This document shows, piece by piece, positions 40,191 through 53,990 of a DNA stretch of 64,000 nucleotides; the stretch's first letter is position 1; each line of letters begins with the position of its first letter. The stretch spans positions 30,236,574-30,300,573 of the forward strand of contig VZDJ01007747.1 in NCBI GenBank assembly GCA_008694505.1. Direction: 5' to 3'. The notes below the pieces were generated by a model. The model was given only the letters and a program-made list of their open reading frames with translations, ran no database searches and was not told where the DNA came from. The position numbers and the translations under genes were made by a program. Source of the stretch: Cyanoderma ruficeps. Taxonomy: Eukaryota; Chordata; Aves; Passeriformes; Timaliidae.

Positions 40191-40610
40191 CACAGAATCA
40201 CAGAAGATGATGAGTTGGAAAGGACTCACAAAGATCATAGAGTCCAACTCCTGGCCCAGAACAAGACCATCCCCCAAAATCACACCACGCATGTGAGAGC
40301 ATTGAAAAACAGTTCTTGAACTCTGACAGGTTTGGCGCTGTGTCCACGGCCCTGGGGAACCTGTTCCAGTGCCTGACCAGACTGTGGGTGAAGAGCCCTT
40401 TTCTAATACCCAACCTAAACCTCCCCTGACACAGCTTCAGGCTATTCCCTCAGGTCCTGTCACTGTCACCACAGAGATCAGTGCCTGCCCCTCCTCTTCC
40501 CCCCACGAGGGAGTTGTGACTGCAGTGAGGTCTCCCCTCAATCTCCTCCAGGCTGAACAGACCAAGGGACCTCAGCTGATCCTCACATGGCTTCCCTTAA
40601 GTAGGCTGTG
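40191..40610 (-). mobile_element. CR1 LINE 3' end fragment, minus orientation
   Basis: The plus strand begins CACAGAATCACAGAAGATGA, the reverse complement of a CR1 3' terminus. It continues through GAGTTGGAAAGGACTCACAA, AGAGTCCAACTCCTGGCCC, CCTGGGGAACCTGTTCCAGT and CTCCTCCAGGCTGAACAGACC, all typical of antisense CR1. The copy is 5'-truncated to about 420 bases but fairly well preserved. It looks younger than the 36 kb copy. Overlapping short frames across it are element-derived and not genes. Confidence 0.93.
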
Positions 40611-40794
40611 ATCACAAAAGTCACAGTCTCTGGAATACATGAATTATCTCTTAAAGAGTTTGCTACTGACCAAGGCACTTCTACAAAACCGTTGCAGCAG
40701 GAGAATTAGACAGTTGCCTAGTCCCTTCTCAAGGAAAATTTCCAGCCAAATGTGTAAATGTAAGGCCCCAACAAAAAGATTTTAGAGTGGCTCA
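40611..40794. other. Short spacer between CR1 and LTR-like segment
   Basis: About 180 bases of ordinary AT-rich sequence with no recognised feature. Confidence 0.5.
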
Positions 40795-41395
40795 TGTACT
40801 CTGTGTTGGATCACAGAAGAAATACCAATCAGATATTCTCAAGGGGTCAAAACAACACAAAAGTTTACTGGAAAAACTTAGAAAAATCAAGGAACTTTAG
40901 CAAAAGATTTAGTACAATACCCAGTCAACATAAAACACTTCTCACCACATTAATTTGGCCCATGCAACTAAGCAAAGTTTTGTTTGTTATGTTACTCAAA
41001 ATGTTCCAAGAGAAGGCAGTTAGAAGAAGAAGAAAGACAGAAAACATACATAAAAGCACACAAATGGCTACCTGCTCTTGGGTTCCAGCAGTGCTCAAAC
41101 ACAAACTCCAAGAGAATGATAGGGTTTAAGAAATAGCTGGGCTCCCTTCTTGGCCTTAAATACCTAATGGCTTTTCTGGGCCTTCCCTCTAGGTGGGACT
41201 TCTGGTGATTTGGCCACTCTGGGGCTGGGTTAGGGCAGAGTGGAGCACTGCCCTGGTGTGCCAGTGATTGGCAGTTCTGCCAGGCTGGGGTATGGGCTCC
41301 AGTCAGGGTGTGGGCAGTTCACTGCCTCCCCGGGGCAAGGCCAGACCTGTCCCTTCCCTCCCACACAGGCATCCCAAAATATCTTGAGACAATCA
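40795..41395 (-). mobile_element. Probable solo LTR (endogenous retrovirus), boundaries approximate
   Basis: The segment has the two-part composition of an avian LTR read in reverse: an A-rich part at 40.8-41.07 kb, followed by a GC-rich part at about 41.13-41.36 kb. The plus strand begins TGTACTCTGTGTTGGATCAC, so the minus-strand element would end in CA. A TAAATAC word near 41158-41164 could be a weak promoter element of either strand. No retroviral gene frame is attached. I did not find a target-site duplication, so the ends and the family remain uncertain. An unrelated unique sequence is the alternative. Confidence 0.45.
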
Positions 41396-41560
41396 ATTCC
41401 TCCAGATTCTCCAGTCTCTTCCCAATTTAGAACTGTAGATTCAGCAGCACATACCTTATAAATCTAATAAAAATACACTGGCTAATGCATAATCGCCTAT
41501 ACAAATATGCTAACAAAATAGAACATTTGGTTTGACATCCTAATTTCACTTCATTTTCAG
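41396..41560. other. Short AT-rich spacer before the long CR1
   Basis: No feature is recognised. Confidence 0.5.
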
Positions 41561-42766
41561 TGTTACTATGTAAGGGAAAATCCAGCCTAACCAACCTAAG
41601 GGGATTTTATGATGGAGTGACTACATCAGTTGACAAAGGAAGAGCTACAGATGCCATTATCTGGATTTCTGTAAGGCCTTTGACATGGCCCCCCATAACA
41701 TCCTTCTGTTTATATTGGGGAGAGATGGATTTGTTTGGTGGTTGAGAAGTTGGTTGGACAGCTGCATCCAGAGGCTAGCAGACAGTGGCTCAGAGTCCTG
41801 ATGGACATCAATGACAAGAGGTCTCCTCCCAGGGGTCCTTGGAACCAGTGGTGTTTTATGTCTTCCTCAGTGGCACAGACATTTAGACACAGAAATTTAG
41901 TGTGGTCTCTGAAAATTTGCTGATGACACCAAGCTGGGTGGTGCTGTTGCCACACTTGAACAGAACGTGATCTAGAGGGACCTGGACAAGCTTGAGAAAT
42001 GGGCCTATGGGAGCTCCATGAGGTTTTACAAAGCTGAGTGCAAGGTGCTGTGCTGGGTTGGAGCAAGCCCTGCTATCAGGCTGGGGAATGAATGGATTGA
42101 GAGCAGCTGGGGGTGCTGGTGGATGAAAGGATGGACAAAAGCTGGCAATGTGCACTCACAGCACAGGAAGCCAACTCTATCCTGGGCTGCATCCAAAGCA
42201 GTGTGGCCAGCAGGACAAGGGCTCCTCTGCTCTGCTCTGCTCTGTTTAGCCCTTACCTGGAGTGCTGTGTTCAGCTCTGGGGCCCCCAGCAGAGGAAGGA
42301 CATGGAGAAAGTCCCGAGGAGGCTGCCAAGTTGATTAGAAAGATAGAGCACTTCTCCTACAAGGAAAGGAAAAAAGGCTGAGAGGATTGGGGTTGTTTTG
42401 GGCAGGAGAAGGCTCTGGAAAGACTTTATTGATGCCTTTCAGTACTTAAGTGGGTATGTAGGAAAGATGGGGACAAACTTTAGCAGAGCCTGTTGTGATA
42501 TAAAAAGGGGTAATGTTTTTAAGCTGAAAGAGTGTTGGTTTAAATTAGATATAAGAAAGAAGTTTTTTTGCAATAAGAGTGGCCAAGCACAGGAGAAAGT
42601 GTCTCAGAGAGGTGGTAGATTCCTCAACCCTGGAAACATTCAAGGTCAGCTTGGATGGAGCTCTGTGCAACCTAATCTAGTTGAAGATGTTCTTGCTCAG
42701 GTTAGGGAGTGGACTAGATGGTCTTTAAAAGGCCCCTTCCAACTCAAACTGTTATATGAGTCTATA
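41561..42766 (+). mobile_element. CR1 LINE, 1.2 kb, reverse transcriptase end plus 3' UTR (dead)
   Basis: This is the longest element in the window. It starts within the reverse-transcriptase region (CCAACCTAAGGGGATTTTATGATGG is the degenerate CR1 entry). It retains the FADD catalytic box followed by TKLGG at 41916-41942 and passes through the thumb/C-terminal region, where a 42113-42334 frame still reads SVASRTRAP and LECCVQLWGP. It ends near GGTCTTTAAAAGGCCCCTTC, with a decayed CR1 terminal repeat. Several frameshifts and stop codons separate the readable pieces, so it is not active. The length is well short of a full element (about 4.5 kb), as expected for 5'-truncated reverse transcription. 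Confidence 0.93.
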
Positions 42767-45700
42767 AACTTTAAAGAGTGTAATTCTTGCATTGAAACCA
42801 AATGAAATAGCCTAAGTCCTGGTAGCAGTGACATAATATCCTATTACATATTTCATGAGCAGAGCTGCAAATGAAACTGATTTATCTGCACTTGCATTTG
42901 AAATGTGCACATATTCTAGCAGATTGTCATACCTGAAGTTAGGTAGAGTTATAGCTCATTCATGGAGAGGCAACATGGATATAGCTGTCTCGTGTGTACA
43001 GATGTCTCTGGTTTTTTTCCTAATCTTCCTTTATTGACCAGTATTCCATACTGTGTCAGAGTCATCAGTCTGTGCTGTTTAATTTTGATCTCACTCCTGT
43101 GTATTGATAGTCAATCCCACTGCAACCCTTCAGAATTTCCACCTTCTCACCACAGTTCAAAGCGCCTTCAAAGTGGAATTTTCCATTTACAACTTAGAGT
43201 GCCTCTGGAAAATTATTTTTCCTTGAGATAGAACAAAAATTTAGTATTCTTTCTCCAAAGACAGAATAAATGAATACATAGATATTATGATAGTTTTTGC
43301 ACTATCTTCTGGTTACTTCAAAGAACATTTAAGTTAATAGAAATGCCTTAAAATTTTCTCTGTGGTTATAAGTAGCTGGATCATGTTTCCCATTCAAGAT
43401 GTATTTTCAGTATGGCACATTGATGTCATTCATTTTCTTTTTGTTTGGCCTGAACCAGGGTACTAAAAGTAAAAATGATGGCCTCATTCTGTTTTTTTTT
43501 TTCTCCATACTGAGTCAAAACTTACAGAATTTAGGCAAGTCAATTAATCTACACAAAGCAGAAGAACTGCTCTCATATGAAACAAATAATTGGTTCTTAT
43601 TGCATGATTTGAATAACAAAATAGTGTTAAAAGCAATTTATTTGGAAACAGTATAGCTGTCTTTGCTTTGCTGTCATTTTGTGACATATCTTCTGTGCTG
43701 TACTCCAGAAGCCTAACAACCTTTTTTAGTCTCATAGCTCTCTAAATATTCAAAAACATCCAGCAGGAGTGTTCCAATAAGAATTTATAAGTGTTTTTCT
43801 GCATACACGCAAATTAGCTTAATTTCACAGATAAGGAAACACAGCAGGTAAGACTTGTCAGAGTTCACTACAGAAATTAGTAAATGAGTCCAGACTGAAA
43901 CTGTAGCACTGTTAGATTATAATTTTGTTAGTCAGAGGGCTTAATTAGTAAGATATGGAAATATAAGCAAGGTATCTGTTTACTTTTGGTGCATTAATAA
44001 AAAATATTTTGATAGTGACTAATCCAGGTAAAAAGTAATATTCAGAGGGAAAAAAGCAATGATTTTGGTGATTTGAGTATTACTCTTACAGAGATCTAAT
44101 TTCCCAATGCATTTGGACCTAAAATTACTTGCAATTTCAATATCTATTACTGGTACATCTGACATAAATGAAGATTTTACTGCATTCTCTGCCATGAGTT
44201 AATGTATATGTGACTTCATGGGTTGTTAAACTTTTACACCTATTCCAGAATTCAATTTCTTCAAAAATACATGATAATGCACAATTATAATGATGTTCCA
44301 AGTTTGAATTAGCAAATTGCAGGCAGTTATGACAACATGTTACCTATGACTGAAGCTGAATTGAGATTAATATCTATGCTACTTTATCTTAGTACTACGT
44401 AAAATGTCTAAAGCAGTATTTGAGTACTGAAACTAAAGGGGTTTTCTTGCTTCTTTTTCAGTGACAACTCTATACAACTTGAGGAAAAAAAATTTTCATG
44501 CATTTTTTTTAAGAAACAGATGTAGTTGATCTTGGAGTCTGTAAGATTAATATGAAGATAACATGTTTCACTGAATGTCATTCATGGTATAAAAAAACCC
44601 CAAAACCACCTGTATTTTTATTAGCTCTACAAACAGAATTTTTTAACATAGAAAAATGCTGTTTAAAAGGAAATATTTTATATTGAACTTACAGTGTATT
44701 TTCTGGGTTTTTTAACTCTCAGAACATAATCAGATATGATAATGAAGATTTTTCGTATTGGATAGTGATTTACTTTCATGGACTTAGCTTATGCTATATG
44801 TTTCTGTGGCACAGAGGCATATCTTACATACTGAATCTGCTCTTAGCATAAAGTAATTTTTCAAGGAGTTCATATTGCCTTCTCTGAACTGACTGGAAAG
44901 TGCATTGTGGATCTCTGGCTCAGTAATTGATGGACACTATTAGGTCTTCCCTTCAGGAGGCTGCCTCAAAACTTCCTCCTCAAGCAGTATTCTGACACCT
45001 GTGCTTTTATGTTTGACAATCTTGCTAAACAACAAATAATAAGTTTCATGCTATTTTTTAAGATCTGTTTTCTGTCTCATGCATTTTTGAAATGCTGCAG
45101 TCTTTTGGAGATGGAATGCCTGTGAGCTAGAGTTCCTTCCAATTTTTTTAGACTGTTTCTTAAGGTCATGAATCCAGGTATCTGACACTTTTTATTTATT
45201 AGTGAAATACAGCCACCATCTGCCACCTAAGATACATTCTAATTATGAAATATTTGGTTAAAGCTGGGCATTGGATGAAGGCTAATTAACAGATGAATGC
45301 CATCCACTGTTTGGAAGCATTTGAAGGACTGGAGGGTTTCTGAATAAGAAAGTTCATGCATTATTTGCTACTCAGGTAAGAAGCTTGAAATTGATACTAA
45401 GCTACCTTATTAGTGTTTGAGATTCAGGGAATGATATCAGGAAATACACTTCTTTTCAACCATTGTATTTTTGCCATTGTCTAGTCTAGACCATTTTCCC
45501 TGTGATTTTCAGGTTTGGTGACTTCAGTCTAATGATAGTACTATGGCAGATGATGCTCTGTGTTTCCTCTGTTGTAATCACAGTATGAAAGTCTACTGAG
45601 AATGTGTCTCCCTGAATGTGAGAAAAAAAAAATCCAAACAACAAAAAAAGCCTTCTAGCATATTCTGTCATTCCTTACTGTCATTGGCAGTTTCATACCT

Positions 45701-48700
45701 ATCAGTCAGCTATCATAAAAATACCAAGACTGTTAATTCCAAGTGAAAATTGAACTTAGAATTCTAATATATGCATTTTAGAATATTATAATACATAACA
45801 AAGGTTAAAGAATCATATATCAGGAACTCTTGATAACGTCAATTTATAAAATACAGTGTTCCAATTATGCAACTTATAAATTTGTTCTTTTGAAATATAT
45901 TACAAAAAGTATTGTCTTTCCTATTAGGTGTGTAAGTTAAATAGAAGTTTGCACATATCCAAGAATTCTTACTTTTCTTTTGATCATTATAGCGTCTGTT
46001 TTCTAGTAGTTTAGAAATGAGAATGCAAGAAATGGTATTTTGAGCTCTGTATGGTACAGTGTGATGCCATACAGAAAGATTGTATCAGCCCTACCCCTAG
46101 CTGAGGTATCAGGCAGGTACCATAGAAGAAATATACTTAGAAATAGTTTTGTGACTTTAAAATCTGTGGTGGCGTGTAGACAGAATGAGCTTGTGTGCTG
46201 CTCTTCTACTGCCTTGCTGATAAACTCTGTCAATACATCAAGATCCATGTGGCCAGAAGCATTCCAGTCTCTGCCAGTTAGTCAGGACCACGGGAGGATG
46301 GACACTGGATAAATCCTGGCAGCTGAAGATGGACCTGAGAGCCTGGTTGCTAGTTTACCACCAATTTTCCAGATTTTCAAGCCTAATACACAGGTTGCCG
46401 TTGTTTATAAAACTTGTTTACTAGCTAAATCTATGTCTTGCACAATTCTCTTGCCTGGTGCTTGTCGTGATCTCCCCATCTAATCTTTGCTTTTCTAGAA
46501 TTTGGCTAAGTGCCTGGCAGCATTTGCTGCATAGACCTTTGACTTTGTGGAATCAATTTGTTCCCACTTTCCTGACCTTACTTGCCATGGCCATGGTAGC
46601 AGCTTCCCATCTCTGTTTCTGATTCCATGTTTTTTGTCAGTTTGTGCCCTAACAGTATTAAATTTATGCATATGCCATTTAAATAGTTATTTATTCTGTA
46701 ATCTGTCCTTCTGTTTCTCCTGTTAAAATAGGATTGAGGAGACAAAATGTTCTAACAAATTTTAAAGAACACAAACCAGTAATTTGATTTCTGATTCAAT
46801 ATTTCAGTCATAACCTCTCTCCATTTAAAGAAAAAAGAAGTCATATACAGCAGATAGTTTAGATCTGGTCATCTGTAACAAGTGAGTGGCAGTGGTTTTT
46901 TATATCAGCATCATTTCTAAAACTGGGTTTGTTGGGTGGTACTCAGAAGAAGCCCCAAAGTCTGCCTTATGGAAAAATACTTGCTTTTTCTAGTGACTGG
47001 GTGTTACTTTTGTGACAGAACTGAGGTTCTTTATGTGCCAAGGAGATGTGATGACTAATCATGTGCCTTCAGGCTCAAATGAGAAAAGAATATCATGAAG
47101 TTAACAAACATTAACTTTTATGCTAATGAACCAGTTAATATTTCCCCTATAACCTAAGATAGCTCTAGGTACATGGATCAAGTCCTACTAAAGAACCACA
47201 TGGTATAAATATGGTCATCCATACTCCTTCTTGACCCTGAATGTATGGGTTTTCTTGCTGCTTCCTCTGAAAATGAAGCCTGACATGATTTCCAGTGTTT
47301 TAACCTTAGTGGGAGGGAAGTGAATCAGGAGCAAACTGTCTTTGCAGACTGCTCCTTGCTGACATACCTCAAAGCCAGACTGCAGCTGAAAGTAGAGATT
47401 CTCTTTCCATGGTAACTTTCCTTTAAAGCTGGGAGTAATAGAGCATAGAAATGTTGGAAAGTTGTCAGTAGCTAAGGCTGTCTGCTTTTCAAAGGGCAAA
47501 AAATTAATTCTTCTTTAATTATTCTGATTAGTTAATTAGATTGCTCGCATAGCCTTTAACATGATTTCAGGAAGTGGAAAATTGCTGTGGTCCTTTCCTA
47601 GTTCTGGTTTCCTAAGTTTTCCTGTGGTCTCCTGGTTTCCCCATCCTTGCTCCTACCAGGGTCGCTGTCACCTCTGAGAATTATTGTCATGGATCCTTTG
47701 CATTTCTTCAGTCTATATATGCCTTTATCTTGCTGAAACTAGCCTAGGCTGAAAGTAATTAGTCACTCAACTGACTCAATCACTTACTGTACAAATCTGC
47801 CTCTGTAATAATTAAATGCGAATTGTGTTGCAGAAAACCAATCACACTGCTGTGAAATCTGCTTCCCAACCCCAGCTTTCTCATGGAAAATGAGGATGTA
47901 CTTATTCTGTGCGACCATTATAAAGACCTCATATCTTCATATGGTATGAATCAGAGATCATCAAGCCCTGTTATTTCCAAGAGCAAAGAATGCCGAAGTG
48001 TGAAAACTGGCAGTTTAGGATCAAGTGTGATTCTTACACCAAAAAGGTAGTGAATCTGGAGCTGGGGGAGCTGATCTAAGTTGCATAACTGATAGAGAAT
48101 GGGACCTATGAACCTTCCTTGTAGAGACTTCCCAAAACAAGAAGCAGTGAGGGAAGTCTACATTTACTGGATCGTCCGAGCTAGCTCTTGGCAACAAATT
48201 GATTTTCTTCAACACCACCTATAACTGTACCTTGTACATGCAATTCAGTCAGCTCAGTGCTGTAGGAAGAATAATTAGGATTCCCATGCATAACAATCTA
48301 GCCTAATGTGACCCAGTAACTGCTTCTCTTTTCTGTATCTTGTGGAAATGTAAAGATTCATAGATGCTAATGAACTGCATCTCTCAAATCTCAGAAATAA
48401 AAAGCAGTGCTGCAGTTGGTATTCTCATAAACTATATCATAGAGGTCATGATACTCTTTCTTCCAGCAACATTTTCATTATCAGATCAATTTTGTCTTTT
48501 ACTTATTCAAAATGAAGGCTACTATCTGTTACAGTAGTTGAGAAGATCATGAAAGTATGAAAACGTGATTTCTTTGAGCAATAAGGATGACCAAGTAGAA
48601 ACAAAAATGAGTTTCAGGCTTACAGTATTTCAGAAATTGATACACATTGTTGACAGAAAGGAGGTAATAACCTCATATTTTTGGATGTCCAGAATGGCCA

Positions 48701-51700
48701 TACTTAGTACTAAATTCCTGACATTCATATCAGTTATGTGACATTCAGCATCAATTTATAAATGAACACATTGGGGCAGGAATACCATATTTGAGAATTT
48801 ATCTTGTTAGTTTTAAGATCCAAACCAAAGAAAAATATGATGCATAAATAATTATTGAAAGCTAGAAAGGGTAACATGAGTAAGAATTTGATGCAATAGA
48901 GTAAGTGAACTGATGGTAGCCTGTAAAATGCATGTAATGAAGAGGAGTAAAATATTTAAAATGAGAAGACTAAGGAGTACAACTTCATAAGTACAATAAT
49001 TTATACTGACTTACTAGTGTGCTGAATGATAATAGCTCCAATTTCAGAACATAGACTCAGTCTTGAGTCAAAATTCACCATACTGAATTTTTTTTAAATT
49101 ATGAAAACAAAATTAAGTATCTACTACCATTGCAATGACCTCATCTGCAGCAATTAGAAGTCTACAGAAAAGGAACAAAGTAATTAAAAGAGAGAATTCT
49201 GGCTTTTAGCCTAGTCTAGTGGATAAAATCAGGTGGATGGGAAAGCTTATGACAGAAGTTAACAGACCAAAGCCTGCCCTATAGATTTAAGAATAAATAA
49301 AAATGTGATCAGTGACACTATTTTATACTCTGCTTCAGTCATTAATTAATCAAGTTGTATGCACATATGGGAGGCTGTAGAAAAAAATAAACAAACAGGT
49401 TCTACTTCAGCATGAAGATAACAAACAGCTTTATATCTGCATCTCCAAATCCAGAGGAAAGAAGATTACATTGTTCTCTTTTGGCAGGAGCCGTGACACA
49501 AATAAATGCCATTTGGCTGAAAATCAAGATGACATTGTGTGAGCTAACTGCTGAAACAACTGGACAGTAAGGTAGATTATTTCTGTGTCTTTCATCCAGG
49601 AGGTATATTTGCCTTTAGCTGACTTAGGTCATTGCCTGTAAGGTTGACTGTAGCAGCTTCTTGAACATTAAGCTGTAAAAGCACCTTTCTCTGGTGCACA
49701 GAAACTATTTCGTTTTGATGTAAAACTTCCATTGATGATTTGATGAACTTGACATGAATTATCTTCTAAAATCCCTCCAGAAACTAAAGCTTGTTAGTAT
49801 GGTGGCCAGATTCTTCATAGAGCTGCCTATTTCCTATAGGCATATAAAGCTTTTTTTTTTTTTTAATTTTAAAGGAAACTATTCTCAAGTTTTAGAAATA
49901 TTCAGTGGAATGAAGTCATTATTAACCATGAATTTCCCAACTTGACCTTCATGAATGTCTTCAATATAGTTATCTGTGATCAGTGAAGGCATCTGAATAT
50001 ATTTTGGCTGATGAAAATAAGAGACTGGTAGGTTAGCTTTTACTTGGAAAGAAAGCTGATATGATTAATCTTTTTCATTAATCAAGTATTTGAGCTTTCA
50101 GGACAGATTATAAGACTCCCTCCACCAATATAAGAAGACAGGTGTAGACAAGAAGTTTATACTGTGACTATTCAAACAATTATATCTGAATTTAATTAGA
50201 GCAATATCTTTTTTTAATAATTTATTTCTTGTTTGTTGAGTTGCTAAACATCTATCAATATGCATGGTTCTTTAGTAAAAGAATTAAAAATAGCCAAAAA
50301 GTAAAATGAGTCAAAAAATGCCTTTGTACTAGACTTAGTACACTTGTTTGAAGTGAAGCTAGCATTCTTATGGGTCAGGCTTTGACCCAAGGAATTGTAG
50401 TACTGTGTCATTTAGATGTGACGACAATATGTGGAAAACTTGGAGTAAGAATTAAAATTAGTTGATGCAGAAAATGTGAAACAGAATTGAAGCAAGAGAG
50501 CTGGTCTTCAAGGGCTTCAGAGAAGAGATTTCCATGACAACAGAATACTCAGGTATGCAAATTAAGAAACAAAGCATCTTAGAAAATAATCAGGAAATAC
50601 ATCTCTGTTTCACAGAATAAAACCTGCACAATTAAGAAGCAGTAGTTCTGTAGGAGAAATGGGGATGGAGAGCTGAGAAAGAAGGGCCATTGCTGGCCAA
50701 ATTCCCCTCTCACTTAAATCAATACTATTCTTTTAATCATAAGGATGTATATGGAGAGAATAGACCTCAAGATTTATAGCAATGTTTTATGTGACAGGAT
50801 CAAAAGCTTTAGACTGTCTTCAGCAGTCATCTATAAAACAGCTAAAACAAACACTTTAATAATGAATATTCCACTGACCTCTTCATAAAACTGTTCTAAA
50901 ATTTGCCTACCTTAGAGGTCAGAAATTTTTCCCTAAATTTTGACTACTTCTTTGCTGCTACCCAAGTGTCTTTCTTCTGCAGCACTGCCATTAGCCATGA
51001 AGAACAATTGATCACTGTCTTCCTTGGGGCAACCATTTAAATGTGAAAGACTTCTATCCTGTTCTGCAAGTTTTCATAATATTACATACAGGGATAAATG
51101 TAGACTGTAGAGACTCTTATTATTATATATATTGTGTTATGTAATCTCTGCATAAGCATTGTAGCACTTTTCCTGTGACTCATGCTGTATTATAAATTTG
51201 GTCTTCTATTCAAGAGCTTTACTTGTTAACGAAAGGAAATCATATATATATGATTTATATTCATAGAGCTCTCTGTTATCACAGGCACCCCATCAGAGTT
51301 ATCAAGCTTTGCCTTGAAACATTTATTTTGCCTTGCCTCCCATTCATTTTGGAGGGGCATTCCTTTGGAGGGGCAGTACTTTGATGCTTAGCAACTTTCG
51401 TTAAATATACAACCTAAATTTATAAATTATATAATTTGTTCTGCCTCCTGCATTGGCATTTAACTGAAAGAGCTCTTTTATTCTTTCACTTTTTTTTTTT
51501 TTTACATGTCTGATGTATTTATATAGCAACCATATCCCTCTTGGACTTTTTATGTGAGGATGAACGATCTCTCTATATAGATTGGGCTCATTCAAAGAAG
51601 AATATCGTTGCCATTAAAGAGAGAATTTGGCCTTTATCTCTGTATTTAGATGTCCTAACAATAGACGAGATTACTGTCTTTCTATATATCCATCAATGAA

Positions 51701-53990
51701 TCATTAGTGCCATAAATCTAGAGGAAACATAATAGGAACAAAATGCTTTAAAACATTCTGAAATTTTTAAAATTTGTATTATTGTTTGATATTTTGTGGA
51801 TGAGCTTTTGAGTTAGCTAAGATTCCCTACACTTCTGTTCTTAGAGCCCTATCATCTGGAAGCTCTGTGAATGTGGATTTAAAAATGGAAAATATGAAAA
51901 ACTGTATTCAGTTAGATCCTGTCGCGGGCTGTACAGAGCACTCCTGCTCTCTGATCTCACTAGCTGAACACAAAAGCCATTATCCTTTCTGCTGTTACTC
52001 CGCTCTTCATGAGAAACGAAGTGTGAGGTAAATAGGAAAGGGAAAGGGAAATGGAGGGGAGACAGAAGTGGAGGGGGAGAAGGATTTACTGGAGCAGAGT
52101 GCAGAATTACCTGATGAGAATGGAGGACGAAAAGCCATAGGAAGCCAACATACAGCTGAATGTAAAACTGCCAGAAATCATTCTGCCATAAACTGGCTCA
52201 ATCTGAGCAGTCTCCTACACCAGGATCAGCTCAGGGGGTTTTGTTGCTGGTTTTTTGTTTAGGTTTTTCTTTTTTCTGTCTCTTCTGAGCCTAGGACAGA
52301 TCACTAAGCAGGTTTTTCATATTAGATTGTAAAGCCTATGATCTATTTTATATAAAAGACTATAGATTTTCCCCACAAGAACATAAGTTAGATGCAGTGT
52401 AATTACCCAATATTTTTCTTCAACCTACACTCGTCTAATGCATTGTTTTTCAGCTGTGTCCTCTGAAGTAGGCTACATTTCAGCAGCAGGTGAATTTGCT
52501 CCCAGTATTCTTCTGTTCTTAAAAACTACAAAGCTATTTTTTAACGCATAGTTGATGGAAATACAAAACCTTATATTGACTCAGGTTTACTAACGAGATA
52601 ACTTTAGTGACAGTCTAATAATGACAACAAACAATTTGACAACAATTTAGATTAAATGATACAGATTATGCCTAGGAAGTCTTCAAGCAGCACATCAAAG
52701 TCGTGTTGAACGTTACATGTGGGTTTTTTTAAACATAACCTTGCCTTAGTTTGTAATGACTTTCTTCTAAAATATCTGCAGTGTGGCTATTATAAACCAT
52801 GAATCACTGTTGAAATAAGATAAAAAAGCGCAACAGTCTCACAAATCAAATCTCAAATGTCTAAATACTGGCATTTAGAAATGGAGCCACTCCCATCACC
52901 TGCATCACACTGAAGTAAAGCCATCAAAGAAAGATGCAAAAGTAGAAAAACAGATGAGAAAAAACAAACCTGTGGATCTTAGGATCTTAGTTCTGAAGGA
53001 ACAGAAAGGTAGTTATTTCCCACTGACATTGAACGAAGGGTGAGCCCCTACTTCCCTGAGGTTTTTTTAATTGCCCCAGCAAAGAAATCAATCCATATCT
53101 TGACTGTTTGACATGTGGAGATAATATTAAAATTGGAATAAATAATGTTTTTATCTTCTTTTATAATGTTGCTAAATAATCTTTTTATCTTCTTTTTATT
53201 TGCTACCACATATGGATTCTGATGTGTTACTCATTTACAGTAAATCAAATTGCTTCTAGTCCCCGCAGAACTTATTACAAAGTGTTATTATAAAAAAAAA
53301 TTACTTTCAAGGACAGGAGGCTCTCACCTTTTCTTCTTACCTGTTTAGTAACAAGTTCTAGTAATACTAAAAGCCAATTTTTGGCAAGTTCAAGTGCTGG
53401 CCTTCATTGTTGCTTGATATTTATTTCTGTATAAGGATGAGGATACAGAGTGTAAAATGTTCCTTTGAAGAATTGTCCTTGTTAAGGTTTAATAGGCAGA
53501 AAAGTCAGAATATTCAAGATTACTCTTTCTGAAAGCACCAATACTCTCTAAAACTAGACAGTGCTAGTAGGAAATCTCAAATAACTCTACTGTTGTAGGG
53601 AAATGTAGTTCGTTAGTACTTTGTGCCACCTTTCCTACACCTACAATTTCATTTTGTATTTTAAATTCTGCCATATCTACCCTGTGCTGGGTCAAACCCT
53701 TCTGGAGCCAAGTATCTGCAGACCTGCTTGCTTACCTTACCCTCACACCTAGTGGGACACGGGAGAAAATCACAAGAACTTGTGGGTCTAAAGAAATAGA
53801 GAGAAATCATTCAGCAGTTACTGTCTCGGCCAAAACAGACTTGGAGAGTTTAGCTTAATGTATTGACAACTTGAATTACTTACTGACTTGGGCATTGTGA
53901 AGTAAAGAAGAAAAACATCTAATCAGAAAAGCACTTTTTCCTCCTTTCCAGGTTCATATTTACTCCAGTAAATTTACTTCTTTTCCTTCT
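42767..53990. other. Long AT-rich intergenic stretch, no gene seen
   Basis: More than 11 kb without a frame above 95 codons that resembles anything. Poly-T or poly-A runs occur near 43490-43502, 49848-49865 and 51489-51504, but no retrocopy body is visible beside them. No CR1 end, tRNA or CpG cluster is recognised. The block lies 4-15 kb upstream of the KCNIP4 first exon and may hold distal regulatory DNA, but I cannot point to a specific site. Confidence 0.55.

Noticed and set aside
42018..42338. 106- and 73-codon plus-strand frames with protein-like text
   Set aside because: They are overlapping pieces of the decayed CR1 reverse transcriptase, not independent genes.
49848..49865. Poly-T run as the tail of a minus-strand processed pseudogene
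   Set aside because: No recognisable coding or retrocopy sequence lies next to it; isolated homopolymer runs are common here.
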